A DNA stretch of 35,400 nucleotides, taken from Planctomycetota bacterium. Its GTDB lineage: Bacteria > Planctomycetota > Phycisphaerae > Phycisphaerales > UBA1924. How positions within the stretch are numbered: position 1 is the stretch's first letter; the number at the start of each line of letters is the position of its first letter. Below are positions 7,669 through 15,789 of this stretch, piece after piece. The stretch is taken from assembly GCA_024275365.1 (NCBI GenBank), contig JAJRZG010000255.1, positions 1 to 35,400 of the forward strand. Direction: 5' to 3'. Below the pieces are notes generated by a model. The model was not told where the DNA came from, ran no database searches, and was given only the letters and a program-made list of their open reading frames with translations. A program made the position numbers and the translations under genes.

Positions 7669-8928
7669 TCAGTCCAGCATCGCCTCCATTGCCTGAAACG
7701 CCGGATGGTCCGGGTATTCCGAAACCACCATTCCGGCAATCACCGCGGCCTCGTCATGCTCTCCGAGTCTGGCGTAGGTCAGAGCGAGTGTGCAGAGCAC
7801 ATTACTTCGCACCGGTTCAGACATCCATCTCTCGGACTGCTGGTCCCCTCCAAGCAATGGCGCACTCGCGATTATGTCGGCCTCGGCCAGTTCCGCGGGG
7901 TGGGCCAAGACGCTCTCGAGCAAATCTACCGCCTCCTGAAGGCGCATTCGATTACTCGGAGGGAAGTTTGCAAGATGGAACGCGAGCATGTACGCAAGAT
8001 GGGCCTCAGCACTGCCCCAGTCTTCCGCTTGGGCAAGCCATGCTCGGGCGAATCCTTCACGGAAGCTGCCAAGTGGGGTTACATCACCTGCGCACAACAG
8101 GGCATGTTCTCCAGCCCCTGCTCGCCGAACACTCAGACCGTTGATCTGTATTAAAATACCGATCGCACCATCGAGGTCGCCGGCATCGACCCGATCCCGT
8201 GCGGTATCCTGCAGGCACTGATCGGCCCACCAAGACCAAGCGAGCGACTGCTGCACAGACTCCGGCAACCCTCTCACGAAACTGGCGGACTCCTCAAGAA
8301 GTGAGGCAGATGCCTCAAAAGCCCCGGCTGCCCGTTCACCATGTGATGCAACCCGGAACAAACGCTGCACGCTCAGCACGGAAACCGGGTCTACTTGAAA
8401 GAGAGGATCGTCCAGTGTGGAACGCACAACACCCAGTGCCTCTATTGCAGTCTGTAGCGTGGCATCCCGATCCTCGTCACTACCAGTTCGTGCCGCCGCT
8501 GTTTCGCGTAGGGCAACTCGCTGATCCCAGTACGCCAGACGATCCTGCAACCGAAGAGCATACATCGAGCCATCAACAGCGATAACCTCTGCCAGAACAA
8601 AGTCCTCGACACCGTTTGCCAGTGCAAGACATGTAAAACGAACCGATTCTGGTGCCTGATTCGGCGGTGTCCGCTCGTATTCTGTAAATAGGAGACCGAG
8701 CCAATCCCGATAGAACTGGATGCGGTCGTCACGAGTTGGATTGCTCCTTTCAAACCTCCTCGCAGCTTCGGAGTACGCACGAAGCAGGGAGTTCGCATCA
8801 TCATCTCCCGGATCAGAGGTTCTTGCACCCGCCAATACCACGCTGGTTATGGCCACAGCGACAAGGGACATGGCAAGGCGAGATCGGAATAACTTCCGAA
8901 ACAGCTGGGCGGGGTTCATGCTTCGCAT
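7669..8928 (-). CDS. Exported helical-repeat (TPR-like) protein
   Basis: 419 residues from the ATG at 8928, chosen because AAGGA lies about eight bases upstream. An ATG 24 bases earlier lacks one. The N-terminus is basic and then hydrophobic (LFRSRLAMSLVAVAITSVVLAGA), a signal peptide or anchor. The rest is helical and Ala/Leu/Glu-rich, with pairs of helices such as LQEAVDLLESVLAHPAELAEA and CTLALTYARLGEHDEAAVIA, which fit degenerate TPR repeats. No enzyme motif is visible. It begins 37 bases after the end of the extended reading frame of the upstream exported protein, so the two probably share a promoter. Confidence 0.7.
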   Translation of the reverse strand: MRSMNPAQLFRKLFRSRLAMSLVAVAITSVVLAGARTSDPGDDDANSLLRAYSEAARRFERSNPTRDDRIQFYRDWLGLLFTEYERTPPNQAPESVRFTCLALANGVEDFVLAEVIAVDGSMYALRLQDRLAYWDQRVALRETAAARTGSDEDRDATLQTAIEALGVVRSTLDDPLFQVDPVSVLSVQRLFRVASHGERAAGAFEASASLLEESASFVRGLPESVQQSLAWSWWADQCLQDTARDRVDAGDLDGAIGILIQINGLSVRRAGAGEHALLCAGDVTPLGSFREGFARAWLAQAEDWGSAEAHLAYMLAFHLANFPPSNRMRLQEAVDLLESVLAHPAELAEADIIASAPLLGGDQQSERWMSEPVRSNVLCTLALTYARLGEHDEAAVIAGMVVSEYPDHPAFQAMEAMLD

Positions 8929-8964
8929 GTATAGGTTCCTTTCCCGAAACATATGTCCACACGA

Positions 8965-9243
8965 TCACTCAAGAGTCTCACAATCGACCTCTGAGAGGAG
9001 CGAACAACTGCCGTTTGCCCAGAGATTGGCAACACCGGTGGATGTCCCGTCGCCACATGGCTGCTGCCACGGGTTCCCAAGAATCGAGCAGGTACACCAT
9101 GTATAAGTGTTGCCCCATGTGCCGCCGGTACTCCACGAGTGAGTCATTTCGACAGTCTTTCCCATGGTACCCAACAGAGTTCCCGAGATTGTCGCGATCT
9201 TGCAAGGAGGAGTCGAGTATGTGCAATCGCTCCGTATTTCAAC
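8965..9243 (-). pseudogene. Displaced C-terminal part of the exported Cys-rich protein (shifted frame)
   Basis: This minus frame opens just after a TGA at 9244-9246 and has no plausible start of its own. It encodes CTYSTPPCKIATISGTLLG, then WSTGGTWGNTYTWCTCS, and ends GSCSLLSEVDCETLE. The composition (Ser, Thr, Gly, Trp, Cys) matches that of the exported protein encoded in the other frame up to about 9243. There the first frame turns into an unlike, Arg/Leu-rich end. A one-base insertion or deletion near 9240-9260 explains both. Confidence 0.55.
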
Positions 9244-9701
9244 TCAACCGTGGTGCCAATCGTCACCCCAAGGGCAGCACCAAGCGACGCCTCAATCCCG
9301 GGCACGCCCACAGTGACTTCGGAACTGATGGTCGCCGTTGCTGACTGTGTTTGAGAAAGCTTGGTTCCCAAAGTGCAGGTTAACGGGCCGCTGGGCGGAT
9401 TGTCAGGGCAGCCTGGGTCTGCTTCCTCGTTACAGTTTTTGCACAATAGCGAGCCCGCGACAACAAGTGGCGTTCCAGGGAGTGTGACAACGGGTGTGCC
9501 ATCAACCCGACGGCACCATGTTTGGTTCGGTGTACAACAGAAATCGTTGTCGTGAGGGAGCATGCAAGTACACTCGGAGAGCGGTACGATCATCGCCCCA
9601 CCGCCCGGCCCACCCCCGACTTGTGCAGATACCCCCGCTGTCATGAAACTCATACCAACACAGGCTGCCATGAGATTCCGTCGAGTTCGAAATGTCCTCA
9701 T
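9144..9701 (-). CDS. Exported Cys-rich protein, probably frameshifted near its C-terminus
   Basis: 185 residues as read. The ATG at 9701 has AGGGG nine bases upstream. A signal peptide is clear (RRNLMAACVGMSFMTAGVSA, cleavage before QVGGG). The mature part has about ten Cys in pairs (ECTCMLPHDNDFCCTPNQTWC and LLCKNCNEEADPGC), then a Ser/Thr/Gly-rich strand-like region (SQTQSATATISSEVTVGVPG). From about residue 153 the sequence changes character (HTRLLLARSRQSRELCW), which I read as out-of-frame; the natural continuation lies in another frame at 8965-9243. No family is recognised. The alternating strand pattern would suit a secreted beta-rich protein. Confidence 0.6.
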   Translation of the reverse strand: MRTFRTRRNLMAACVGMSFMTAGVSAQVGGGPGGGAMIVPLSECTCMLPHDNDFCCTPNQTWCRRVDGTPVVTLPGTPLVVAGSLLCKNCNEEADPGCPDNPPSGPLTCTLGTKLSQTQSATATISSEVTVGVPGIEASLGAALGVTIGTTVELKYGAIAHTRLLLARSRQSRELCWVPWERLSK

Positions 9702-9751
9702 GTATCTTGCCCCTTCATCTGCTCGGATGAGCTATGACTCAGATATCGGAC

Positions 9752-9785
9752 AGACTACCCCCCACCCCCCCCCCCAACCTGTCAA
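9752..9785 (-). promoter_or_regulatory. Candidate promoter with poly-G spacer
   Basis: On the minus strand, a perfect TTGACA (9780-9785) is followed by a 22-base spacer made of GGTT, eleven G, T and six G. A TAGTCT (9752-9757) follows, about 50 bases before the start codon of the exported Cys-rich protein. The spacer is about five bases longer than the usual 17, and its length depends on homopolymer runs prone to slippage. The AT-rich stretch 9786-9850 lies just upstream. Confidence 0.45.
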
Positions 9786-9859
9786 GGCAAAAACCTCTTA
9801 TTTTAGTTGCATTTTAGAACCTAGTGTTTTTAAGGGGTTACAATTATACATGTCCAGTA

Positions 9860-9957
9860 TCAACCTCCCGCCGACCCCACCAGTTCACCGCTACCCTCGA
9901 ACCGCTTCATCGCTGCGAGCAACTGCTCGACCTGCTGGGGCGGCTTCATGTTCATGA
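9860..9957 (-). pseudogene. Relic of a second rho gene (3' end only)
   Basis: The minus strand encodes 31 codons then TGA: MNMKPPQQVEQLLAAMKRFE followed by GSGELVGSAGG. The intact rho (10345-11580) ends with the same MNMKPPQQVEQLLAAMKRFE, followed by SNAMLVGSAAGKQA. The DNA match runs for about 100 bases, including sequence just before the ATG. The different final residues, and the stop at the matching place, suggest a relic of a diverged rho paralogue rather than a fresh copy. Everything 5' of this point is missing. Confidence 0.75.
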
Positions 9958-10170
9958 GCTAACGGCGAGAACTCCAGCTCGGCCTACCTCTTCCACCCCG
10001 TGCCCTGCAGGGCCGACCTCACCGGCGACGGTGTGGCAGACATCCTGGATTTCCTCGGGTATTTCGCGTTGTGGACAGCCCACGACCCCAACGCCGATTG
10101 GAACAGCGATGGTAAAATTAACACCCTCGACTTCATCGCGTTTCTGAGAAACTGGGCAGCGGGGTGTTAG
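9958..10170 (+). pseudogene. Orphan dockerin-type C-terminus, 5' part lost
   Basis: The frame is open from 9958 to TAG at 10168-10170 and has no convincing start. It encodes two EF-hand-like dockerin repeats, ADLTGDGVADILDFLGYF and ADWNSDGKINTLDFIAFL, and ends NWAAGC. The D-x-T/N-x-D-G loops and the Gly-Cys end are typical of the C-termini of large exported planctomycete proteins, where this unit is thought to act as an anchoring or sorting tag. The sequence upstream belongs to the rho relic on the other strand, so the rest of the gene has been deleted. Confidence 0.75.
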
Positions 10171-10227
10171 AGCACGATGCCGCTGGAGCCTCAGACGGGC
10201 CTGATTGACGGAAAACGGGCGATCCGT

Positions 10228-10262
10228 GCGGCTATTTCAAAGTCAGACTTTGGAACAGCCGC
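10228..10262. terminator. 35-bp near-perfect palindrome downstream of rho
   Basis: GCGGCT and AGCCGC form the outer arms, and CAAAGTC and GACTTTG form the inner arms, around a single central A at 10245. The stem is about 17 bp with few mismatches. It lies 82 bases past the rho stop and 57 bases past the dockerin stop, between convergent genes. It could work as a bidirectional terminator, although no T-tract follows. The rest of 10171-10344 shows nothing else. Confidence 0.4.
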
Positions 10263-10344
10263 AATACTCGTCGATGACCATCAATCGTGACCTGCCCCCT
10301 CTTTCCGCACGGCTGCACTAAGAAGCGTGGTGCGGCGAAAGCGT

Positions 10345-11580
10345 TTAGGCTTGCTTGCCCGCTGCCGACCCCACCAGCATGGCATTGCTCTCAAACCGCT
10401 TCATCGCGGCTAAAAGCTGCTCGACCTGCTGGGGCGGCTTCATATTCATCAGCCGACGCCGGAGGGCGGTGATGGTCGCGAGGGTCTGGGGGTCGAGGAG
10501 TTTCTCATCTTTGCGGGTGCCGCTGGCAGCGAGGTTGATCGCGGGGAAGAGCCGCTTCTCGCTGATCTTGCGGTCGAGGATGAGTTCCATGTTGCCGGTG
10601 CCCTTAAACTCCTCGAAGATCACCTGATCGCCCTGGCTTCCGGTATCGACAAGACAGGTCGCCAGAATAGTCAGGCTGCCCGCTTCTTCGGTGTTGCGGG
10701 CAGCGCCAAAGAGCAGCTTGGGCACTTCGAGCGCCTTCGAGTCGATCCCGCCACTGAGAGTTCGGCCCGAACTGGCGTGCTGTCTGGATCGGTTAAACGC
10801 CCTGCCGACACGGGTCAGCGAGTCGAGCATGATGACCACATGCTTGCCGGCCTCGACCATGCGCTTTGCCCGCTCGACGGTCGTGGTGCTGACCGCCACA
10901 TGCCGCTCTGTGTCGTGGTCGTTGCTCGAAGCGATGACCTCGATCCGGTCGCCCCAGGGCGGGGATTTGCGAGACTGCTTGCCGGTGTCGGGGTCGCGAG
11001 TCATCGGCCCGAGGAACGACCGCTTGAAGTCGGTCACCTCTTCCGGCCGCTCGTCGACGAGCAGCATGAACACATACAACTCGGGGTGGTTGGTCAGTAG
11101 GCCTGTTGCGATATCTTTAAGGAGCGTAGTTTTGCCGGCCTTGGGAGGCGACACGATCAAGCCGCGTTGCCCGCGCCCAATCGGGCAGAACAGATCAATC
11201 AATCGGCATGAGTCCGGGCAGCCCGGGTGCTCAAGAGCCAGCATCGGCTCAGGATCGATCGAGGTCAGGTCGGCAAACTGGGGTCGTGTGCAGAACTCCT
11301 CGGGAGGCATCCCCTCGATCGAGACAAACGACTCGACCACCGGGCGCGGGGGCCTGGGAGCGTTGTTCTGCTTGTGCTTGCCCGCCCGACGCCGCCGGCG
11401 GGGCTTTTTCATGGTCACGGTAACAGTGACCTCGAGCCCGTTGCGCAGGTTGAACTGCTCGCCAAAGGCAAGGGGGACAAAGGGGTCGTCAGCGTGTTCG
11501 AGGATGTTCGCGTCCTGCAACTGGCGAACACGACCCTCGGCGCGCTGAGGCCACTCAAGGATACCGGTCAGCGTTTCCAT
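10345..11580 (-). CDS. rho: Transcription termination factor Rho, short N-terminus with basic insert
   Basis: 411 residues from the ATG at 11580. Rho is the hexameric RNA-DNA helicase that ends transcription. Walker A SPPKAGKTTLLKDIA lies at about 143-156. Other Rho signatures follow: MLLVDERPEEVTDF, SNDHDTERHVAV, VVIMLDSLTRVGRAFN, GNMELILDRKISEKRLFPAI. The usual N-terminal helix bundle is missing, and the cold-shock RNA-binding domain is poorly conserved (residues 1-55). A short basic insert (KKPRRRRRAGKHKQNN, 58-73) follows and may bind RNA. The upstream leader holds a CGGGGT-GAAA-ACCCCG hairpin (11629-11644). An ATG 45 bases further upstream is less likely to be the start. Confidence 0.93.
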   Translation of the reverse strand: METLTGILEWPQRAEGRVRQLQDANILEHADDPFVPLAFGEQFNLRNGLEVTVTVTMKKPRRRRRAGKHKQNNAPRPPRPVVESFVSIEGMPPEEFCTRPQFADLTSIDPEPMLALEHPGCPDSCRLIDLFCPIGRGQRGLIVSPPKAGKTTLLKDIATGLLTNHPELYVFMLLVDERPEEVTDFKRSFLGPMTRDPDTGKQSRKSPPWGDRIEVIASSNDHDTERHVAVSTTTVERAKRMVEAGKHVVIMLDSLTRVGRAFNRSRQHASSGRTLSGGIDSKALEVPKLLFGAARNTEEAGSLTILATCLVDTGSQGDQVIFEEFKGTGNMELILDRKISEKRLFPAINLAASGTRKDEKLLDPQTLATITALRRRLMNMKPPQQVEQLLAAMKRFESNAMLVGSAAGKQA

Positions 11581-11628
11581 ACGGTCTCTGCACTCTGCCC
11601 TGGATGCGGTATACAGCAACCACACGCA

Positions 11629-11741
11629 CGGGGTGAAAACCCCGCCTGTCAGAGTCGGCTTGGTGGCACTCTTTCGTAGTCACCCCCACGCCAACACCAC
11701 TATCAGACCCGCTTCAACCCGGTTTGTCAAGCCCGGGCTTG
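11629..11741. promoter_or_regulatory. Divergent control region of rho and enzyme I: hairpin and 14-bp palindrome
   Basis: A six-base-pair hairpin with a GAAA loop on the plus strand (11629-11644) lies 49 bases before the rho start. A perfect palindrome, CAAGCCCGGGCTTG, lies at 11728-11741, about 68 bases before the enzyme I start. Either could be an operator or leader structure. Neither has a T-tract. Confidence 0.3.
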
Positions 11742-11808
11742 TGGGTCTCTGGCAAGAATGGGTCCACAGCCGCTACCATGCAGCCTAGAAAGGACCCCAA
11801 CGCCCTCC

Positions 11809-13578
11809 ATGCAGATTCTCCAAGGCATCCCTGTTTCGTCGGGCATCGTTATCGGGCGGGTCTTCGTGCTCGACCACGACCCCCACCGCGTCGCCCGCTG
11901 GACGGTCAGCCCGGATCGTGCTGAGGACGAGGTCGCCAGGTTTGATACCGCGATCGAGCAGTCTCTGGCCGATCTCGATGGTGTCTATGCCGAGGCTGAA
12001 GCCGAACTGGGCATCGAAACGGCCAAGATATTCCTCTTCCACAAGGGCATGCTCAGCGACCCCTCGCTCATCGATCCCATCCGCGAGATGATCCGCCAGG
12101 AGCGGGTCAACGCCGAGCACGCGGTTGTGGTGGCCTTCGACGCGCTCGCCCGGGCCTTTCGTCGGCAACGAAACTCCGCCTTTCGCACGAAAACAGACGA
12201 TATCCGCGACCTCGCCACCCGCGTGCTCGACCACCTCATGGGTTCTGGACCCGCCCGGCTTGCTGAGCTTGAGCACCCCGCGATCATTGTCGCCACCGAC
12301 CTGACCCCCTCCCAGACCGCAGCCTTTGACCGCGAAACCATCGTCGGGTTTGTCACCGACCTGGGCGGCAGGACAAGCCACACCGCCATCGTCGCCAACG
12401 CGCTCGAACTCCCTGCGGTCGTCGGCTGCCGAAATATCACCATGACCGCAAAGGCCGGGCACACCGCCATCATCGACGGCGACCGGGGTCTGGTCATCCT
12501 CGACCCAGAGCCTCAGGAACTCGAAAAATACCGAGGATTCATCGAGCAGCGACGCACCTACCAGCTCTCGCTGGCCGAGGTCGCCGATCTGCCCAGCATC
12601 ACCCGAGATGGCATCCACATCCGAATCTTCGGGAATATCGAGTTTCCTGAAGAATGTACCACCACCATCGAAAAAGGCGGCGAAGGAGTCGGGCTCTACC
12701 GCTCTGAGTTCCTCTACTTTGCTGGCGGCGAGAGCGAGCCCACCGAGGAAGACCACTTCAATGCCTATACAGAATGTCTCGATCGGCTGCATGGCAAGCC
12801 CCTGACCATCCGCACCGTCGATCTCGGGGCTGACAAATATACACAGTCACAGGCAGTAACGCCCGAACGAAACCCGGCTCTTGGGCTTCGCTCGATCCGC
12901 TACAGCCTTGCAGACAAACCCGCGTTTGTCAGGCAACTCCGAGCGATCCTCCGGGCCAGTGCGCTCGGGCCGGTCAAAGTCATGTTCCCCATGGTCACAA
13001 CCATCGGTGAGCTCAGGCAAGCCAAGCATATCCTCGGGGATGTCATGGAAGACCTCGATGATCTCGGGGTCGAGTTTGACCGTGGGATCGAGGTCGGGGT
13101 GATGATCGAGCTCCCCGCAACAGCCCTCACAGCCCCCACCTTTGCCCAGGAGGCCCAGTTCTTCTCAATCGGGACAAACGATCTGGTGCAATACACCCTG
13201 GCGGTCGATAGAACCAATGAACGGGTCTCGTCGCTCTATCAGCCGGCCCACCCCGCGGTCGTCCAGCTCATCCGCATGATCGTCAAAGCTGCCAATAAAG
13301 CAGAGATCGAGGTCTCCTGCTGCGGCGAGGCAGCGGGCGAGCTAGACTACGCCCTCTTGCTGATGGGGCTGGGGCTCCGGACCCTCTCGGTGCCCGGCAA
13401 CTCCATCCCCCACCTCAAACGGCTGGTGCGGAGTGTTTCGATACAGCAGTGCGAGCGGATCGCCCGAAAGGTGCGGTCGTTCTATTCGGAAGTCTTGGCC
13501 GCGACCTATCTGCGCGACCAGACACGGAAATTGGTCCCCGAGGCCTTCGACGGGCGTGCTGTCGAAGCAAGGGATTGA
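11809..13578 (+). CDS. ptsI: Phosphoenolpyruvate-protein phosphotransferase (PTS enzyme I)
   Basis: 589 residues from the ATG at 11809 (MQILQGIPVSSGIVIGRVF). Longer readings begin with unlike sequence. Enzyme I takes phosphate from PEP onto a His and passes it to HPr. The phospho-His is H191 in GGRTSHTAIVANALE. The PEP-binding barrel is complete, with GVGLYRSEFLY, then IRTVDLGADKY, NPALGLRSIR, VMFPMVTTIGEL, MIELPATAL, FFSIGTNDLVQYTLAVDR, and the catalytic Cys in SCCGEAAGE. There is no N-terminal GAF domain, so it is the sugar/regulatory type rather than PtsP. No HPr or EII gene is near, consistent with a regulatory PTS as in many bacteria without sugar permeases. Confidence 0.92.
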   Translation: MQILQGIPVSSGIVIGRVFVLDHDPHRVARWTVSPDRAEDEVARFDTAIEQSLADLDGVYAEAEAELGIETAKIFLFHKGMLSDPSLIDPIREMIRQERVNAEHAVVVAFDALARAFRRQRNSAFRTKTDDIRDLATRVLDHLMGSGPARLAELEHPAIIVATDLTPSQTAAFDRETIVGFVTDLGGRTSHTAIVANALELPAVVGCRNITMTAKAGHTAIIDGDRGLVILDPEPQELEKYRGFIEQRRTYQLSLAEVADLPSITRDGIHIRIFGNIEFPEECTTTIEKGGEGVGLYRSEFLYFAGGESEPTEEDHFNAYTECLDRLHGKPLTIRTVDLGADKYTQSQAVTPERNPALGLRSIRYSLADKPAFVRQLRAILRASALGPVKVMFPMVTTIGELRQAKHILGDVMEDLDDLGVEFDRGIEVGVMIELPATALTAPTFAQEAQFFSIGTNDLVQYTLAVDRTNERVSSLYQPAHPAVVQLIRMIVKAANKAEIEVSCCGEAAGELDYALLLMGLGLRTLSVPGNSIPHLKRLVRSVSIQQCERIARKVRSFYSEVLAATYLRDQTRKLVPEAFDGRAVEARD

Positions 13579-13926
13579 GCCGGGCTACACCGGGCAGAAT
13601 GAGCCCGCCCCCGGCACAACCCCCTCCAACGGGCACAGAACAACACGGCGTGACGCCCATTTCGGTGTCGTGCCGGGACGAACCACTCCGGGCTCTTGGT
13701 TGGACACCCAAGACCCGACACTCGACGAGCGTTCCACCCGGAATCGGATGCCGGACCTCGACGAGAGCATTCCACCGCCACGAGCGCACCGCGCTTTGGG
13801 GCGGCACAGTGCGCAAGGCTCCCATGCCGACCTGAGGCACGGGAGGAGAGGCAAGCACCCGCACGAACCCCCCTTGGGCAGCTCGCTGCAGCGCGACCAC
13901 AAAGCGGTCGTAGCGGAAAGGCGACG
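13579..13926 (+). other. Long leader before RNase E/G, no gene seen
   Basis: The 348 bases between enzyme I and the RNase start hold no credible gene. The RNase frame stays open upstream to 13696, but the implied protein is an unlike Arg/Pro/Ala mixture. A GGGCTCTTGG/CCAAGA hairpin lies at about 13690-13718. RNase E mRNAs are known in other bacteria to have long structured leaders used for self-control, so this could be such a leader. Confidence 0.35.
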
Positions 13927-15789
13927 ATGCCAGAAACTTCTATGATTATCAACTATGTCCCCGGCGAAGAGTGCCGGCTTGCGATCGTCTGCGACGGGAT
14001 GCTCGAAGAGTTCCACGCGGAGCGCACCTACGCGGTGAGCCGGGTCAACAACATCTATGTCGGCAAAGTGACCAATGTCGAAGCGGGCATTCAGGCTGCC
14101 TTTGTTGACTTTGGGCTCGAAGACAACGGCTTCCTCCACATCTCTGATCTCCACCCTCGCTACTTTGTCGAGGACGACGCGACCGAGCGGGTCGGGAAAA
14201 AGACCCCCCGCCGCGAGAGGCCGCCCATCCAGCACTGTCTCAAGCGCGGGCAGGAGATCATCGTCCAGGTCCTCAAGGAAGGCGTGGGCACCAAAGGCCC
14301 GACACTCACCAGCTACCTCTCCATCCCCGGTCGCTATCTGGTGATGATGCCTCAGATGGACAAGGTCGGCGTCTCGCGCAAGGTCGAGGACGAAGAAGAT
14401 CGCACCAAGATGCGCGACATCCTCAACGAGCTCGACCTGCCCGAGGGCTTTGGGTTTATCCTCCGCACCGCCGGCTTTGACCGCACCAAGACCGACCTCA
14501 AGCGCGACCTTGCCTACCTCATGCGGCTCTGGAAGGACATGGAGGCCAGCCGCAAGAAGGCCGGGAAGCGGACCCGTTTGCTCTATACCGAGAGCGACCT
14601 GCTCGTCCGTGCGCTCCGTGACCTGGTCACCAACGACATCTCGCGGATCATTGTCGATGACGAGGGTGCCCTCGCCCGGGCTGCCCAGTTTATGAAAATT
14701 GTCGCGCCGAGATCGAGCGTCAAGGTCATGCGGTATACGGGACGCCGACCCATCTTTCATGCCTTTGGTATCGAGCAGCAGCTCGCCCTCTCGCACGCTC
14801 GCGAGGTGCCGCTGCCCTCGGGCGGTCGGCTGGTCATCGACGAGACCGAGGCCATCATCGCGATCGATGTCAACAGCGGCAAGAGCCGATCGGCACGCGA
14901 TGCCGAGACCAACGCCTACAAAACCAATGTCGAGGCGGTCGAGGCGATCTGCCGTCAGCTTCGGCTGCGAGATATCGGTGGCATCGTGATCAACGACCTC
15001 ATCGACATGCGCCAGTCGAAAAACCGCAAGTCGATCGAGTCGCTCTTCCGCGACCGCCTCAAGCGCGACCGCGCCAAATCGAGCATCGCCCCGATCTCCC
15101 CCTTTGGCATCCTCGAAATGACCCGCCAACGCATGAGAGGCAGCCTCCGGAGCCAGCACTACACCGACTGCCCAACCTGCCACGGCAAGGGACTCGTCCA
15201 ACGCCCCAACTCGGTCTCGAGCGACGCGCTCCGTGAGGTCGCGGTCCTGCTCGAACACGAAAAAGTCGAACGGGTCGAACTTGTGGTCAGCTGGCGCATC
15301 GCTGGCGAGTTGCTCAGCAACCGACGCAGCAGCCTCAACCGGCTCGAACGCGCAAACAGCAAGCAGGTGCAGGTCCGTGTGAGCGAAACCCTCGGGATCG
15401 ACCGGTTCAGCATCTACGCCTATGACGCCAACGGCTCGGATGTTGACCCCTCAAGGCTGCCCAAGCCCAAGAGCCCTGAGAGCCAGCTCGAAGTGGTTGA
15501 ATCTGCCGCTGTGCCCGATGGGTGGGCGGTCGATCCGATCGAATCACCCGCAAATCTCGACGATGATGCCCCGCCCGCACCCGAAGGCCCCACGCTCCAT
15601 CCCATCGAGATGGAGGTTGGCGAAGAGCGCGCCAGCGACACCGAGAATGGAGAAGGCACCAGCAAAAAGAAACGCCGCAGAAGACGCCGCCGCTCGAAGA
15701 AGCCGGGCGAGGGTGAGGCTGGTACCGAAACCACAGAAGCCGAGACCACCCAGGCCCAGCCCACCGAGAACACGACACCGCAGGATTAA
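13927..15789 (+). CDS. rng: Ribonuclease E/G, catalytic part plus first basic block, ends at an in-frame TAA
   Basis: 620 residues from the ATG at 13927, with AAAGGCG just upstream. It is an endonuclease that starts mRNA decay and processes rRNA. The S1 domain begins about residue 36 (NNIYVGKVTNVEAGIQAAFVD) and contains a charged insert (VGKKTPRRERPP). The catalytic core has AIDVNSGKS with Asp314 as a metal ligand, and VINDLIDM as the second ligand site. The zinc link CPTCHGKG (Cys415, Cys418) joins dimers. After about residue 500 the chain is disordered, Glu/Pro/Thr-rich, and has one basic block (KKKRRRRRRRSKK). The frame stops at TAA 15787-15789 but continues in the same frame with three more blocks of the same kind. 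Confidence 0.93.
   Translation: MPETSMIINYVPGEECRLAIVCDGMLEEFHAERTYAVSRVNNIYVGKVTNVEAGIQAAFVDFGLEDNGFLHISDLHPRYFVEDDATERVGKKTPRRERPPIQHCLKRGQEIIVQVLKEGVGTKGPTLTSYLSIPGRYLVMMPQMDKVGVSRKVEDEEDRTKMRDILNELDLPEGFGFILRTAGFDRTKTDLKRDLAYLMRLWKDMEASRKKAGKRTRLLYTESDLLVRALRDLVTNDISRIIVDDEGALARAAQFMKIVAPRSSVKVMRYTGRRPIFHAFGIEQQLALSHAREVPLPSGGRLVIDETEAIIAIDVNSGKSRSARDAETNAYKTNVEAVEAICRQLRLRDIGGIVINDLIDMRQSKNRKSIESLFRDRLKRDRAKSSIAPISPFGILEMTRQRMRGSLRSQHYTDCPTCHGKGLVQRPNSVSSDALREVAVLLEHEKVERVELVVSWRIAGELLSNRRSSLNRLERANSKQVQVRVSETLGIDRFSIYAYDANGSDVDPSRLPKPKSPESQLEVVESAAVPDGWAVDPIESPANLDDDAPPAPEGPTLHPIEMEVGEERASDTENGEGTSKKKRRRRRRRSKKPGEGEAGTETTEAETTQAQPTENTTPQD

Noticed and set aside
11785-12792. 335-codon minus-strand frame over enzyme I
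   Set aside because: Antisense shadow; the plus strand has all enzyme I motifs.
13585-15258. 557-codon minus-strand frame over RNase E/G
   Set aside because: Antisense of a clear catalytic domain; Val/Asp/Gly-rich shadow composition.
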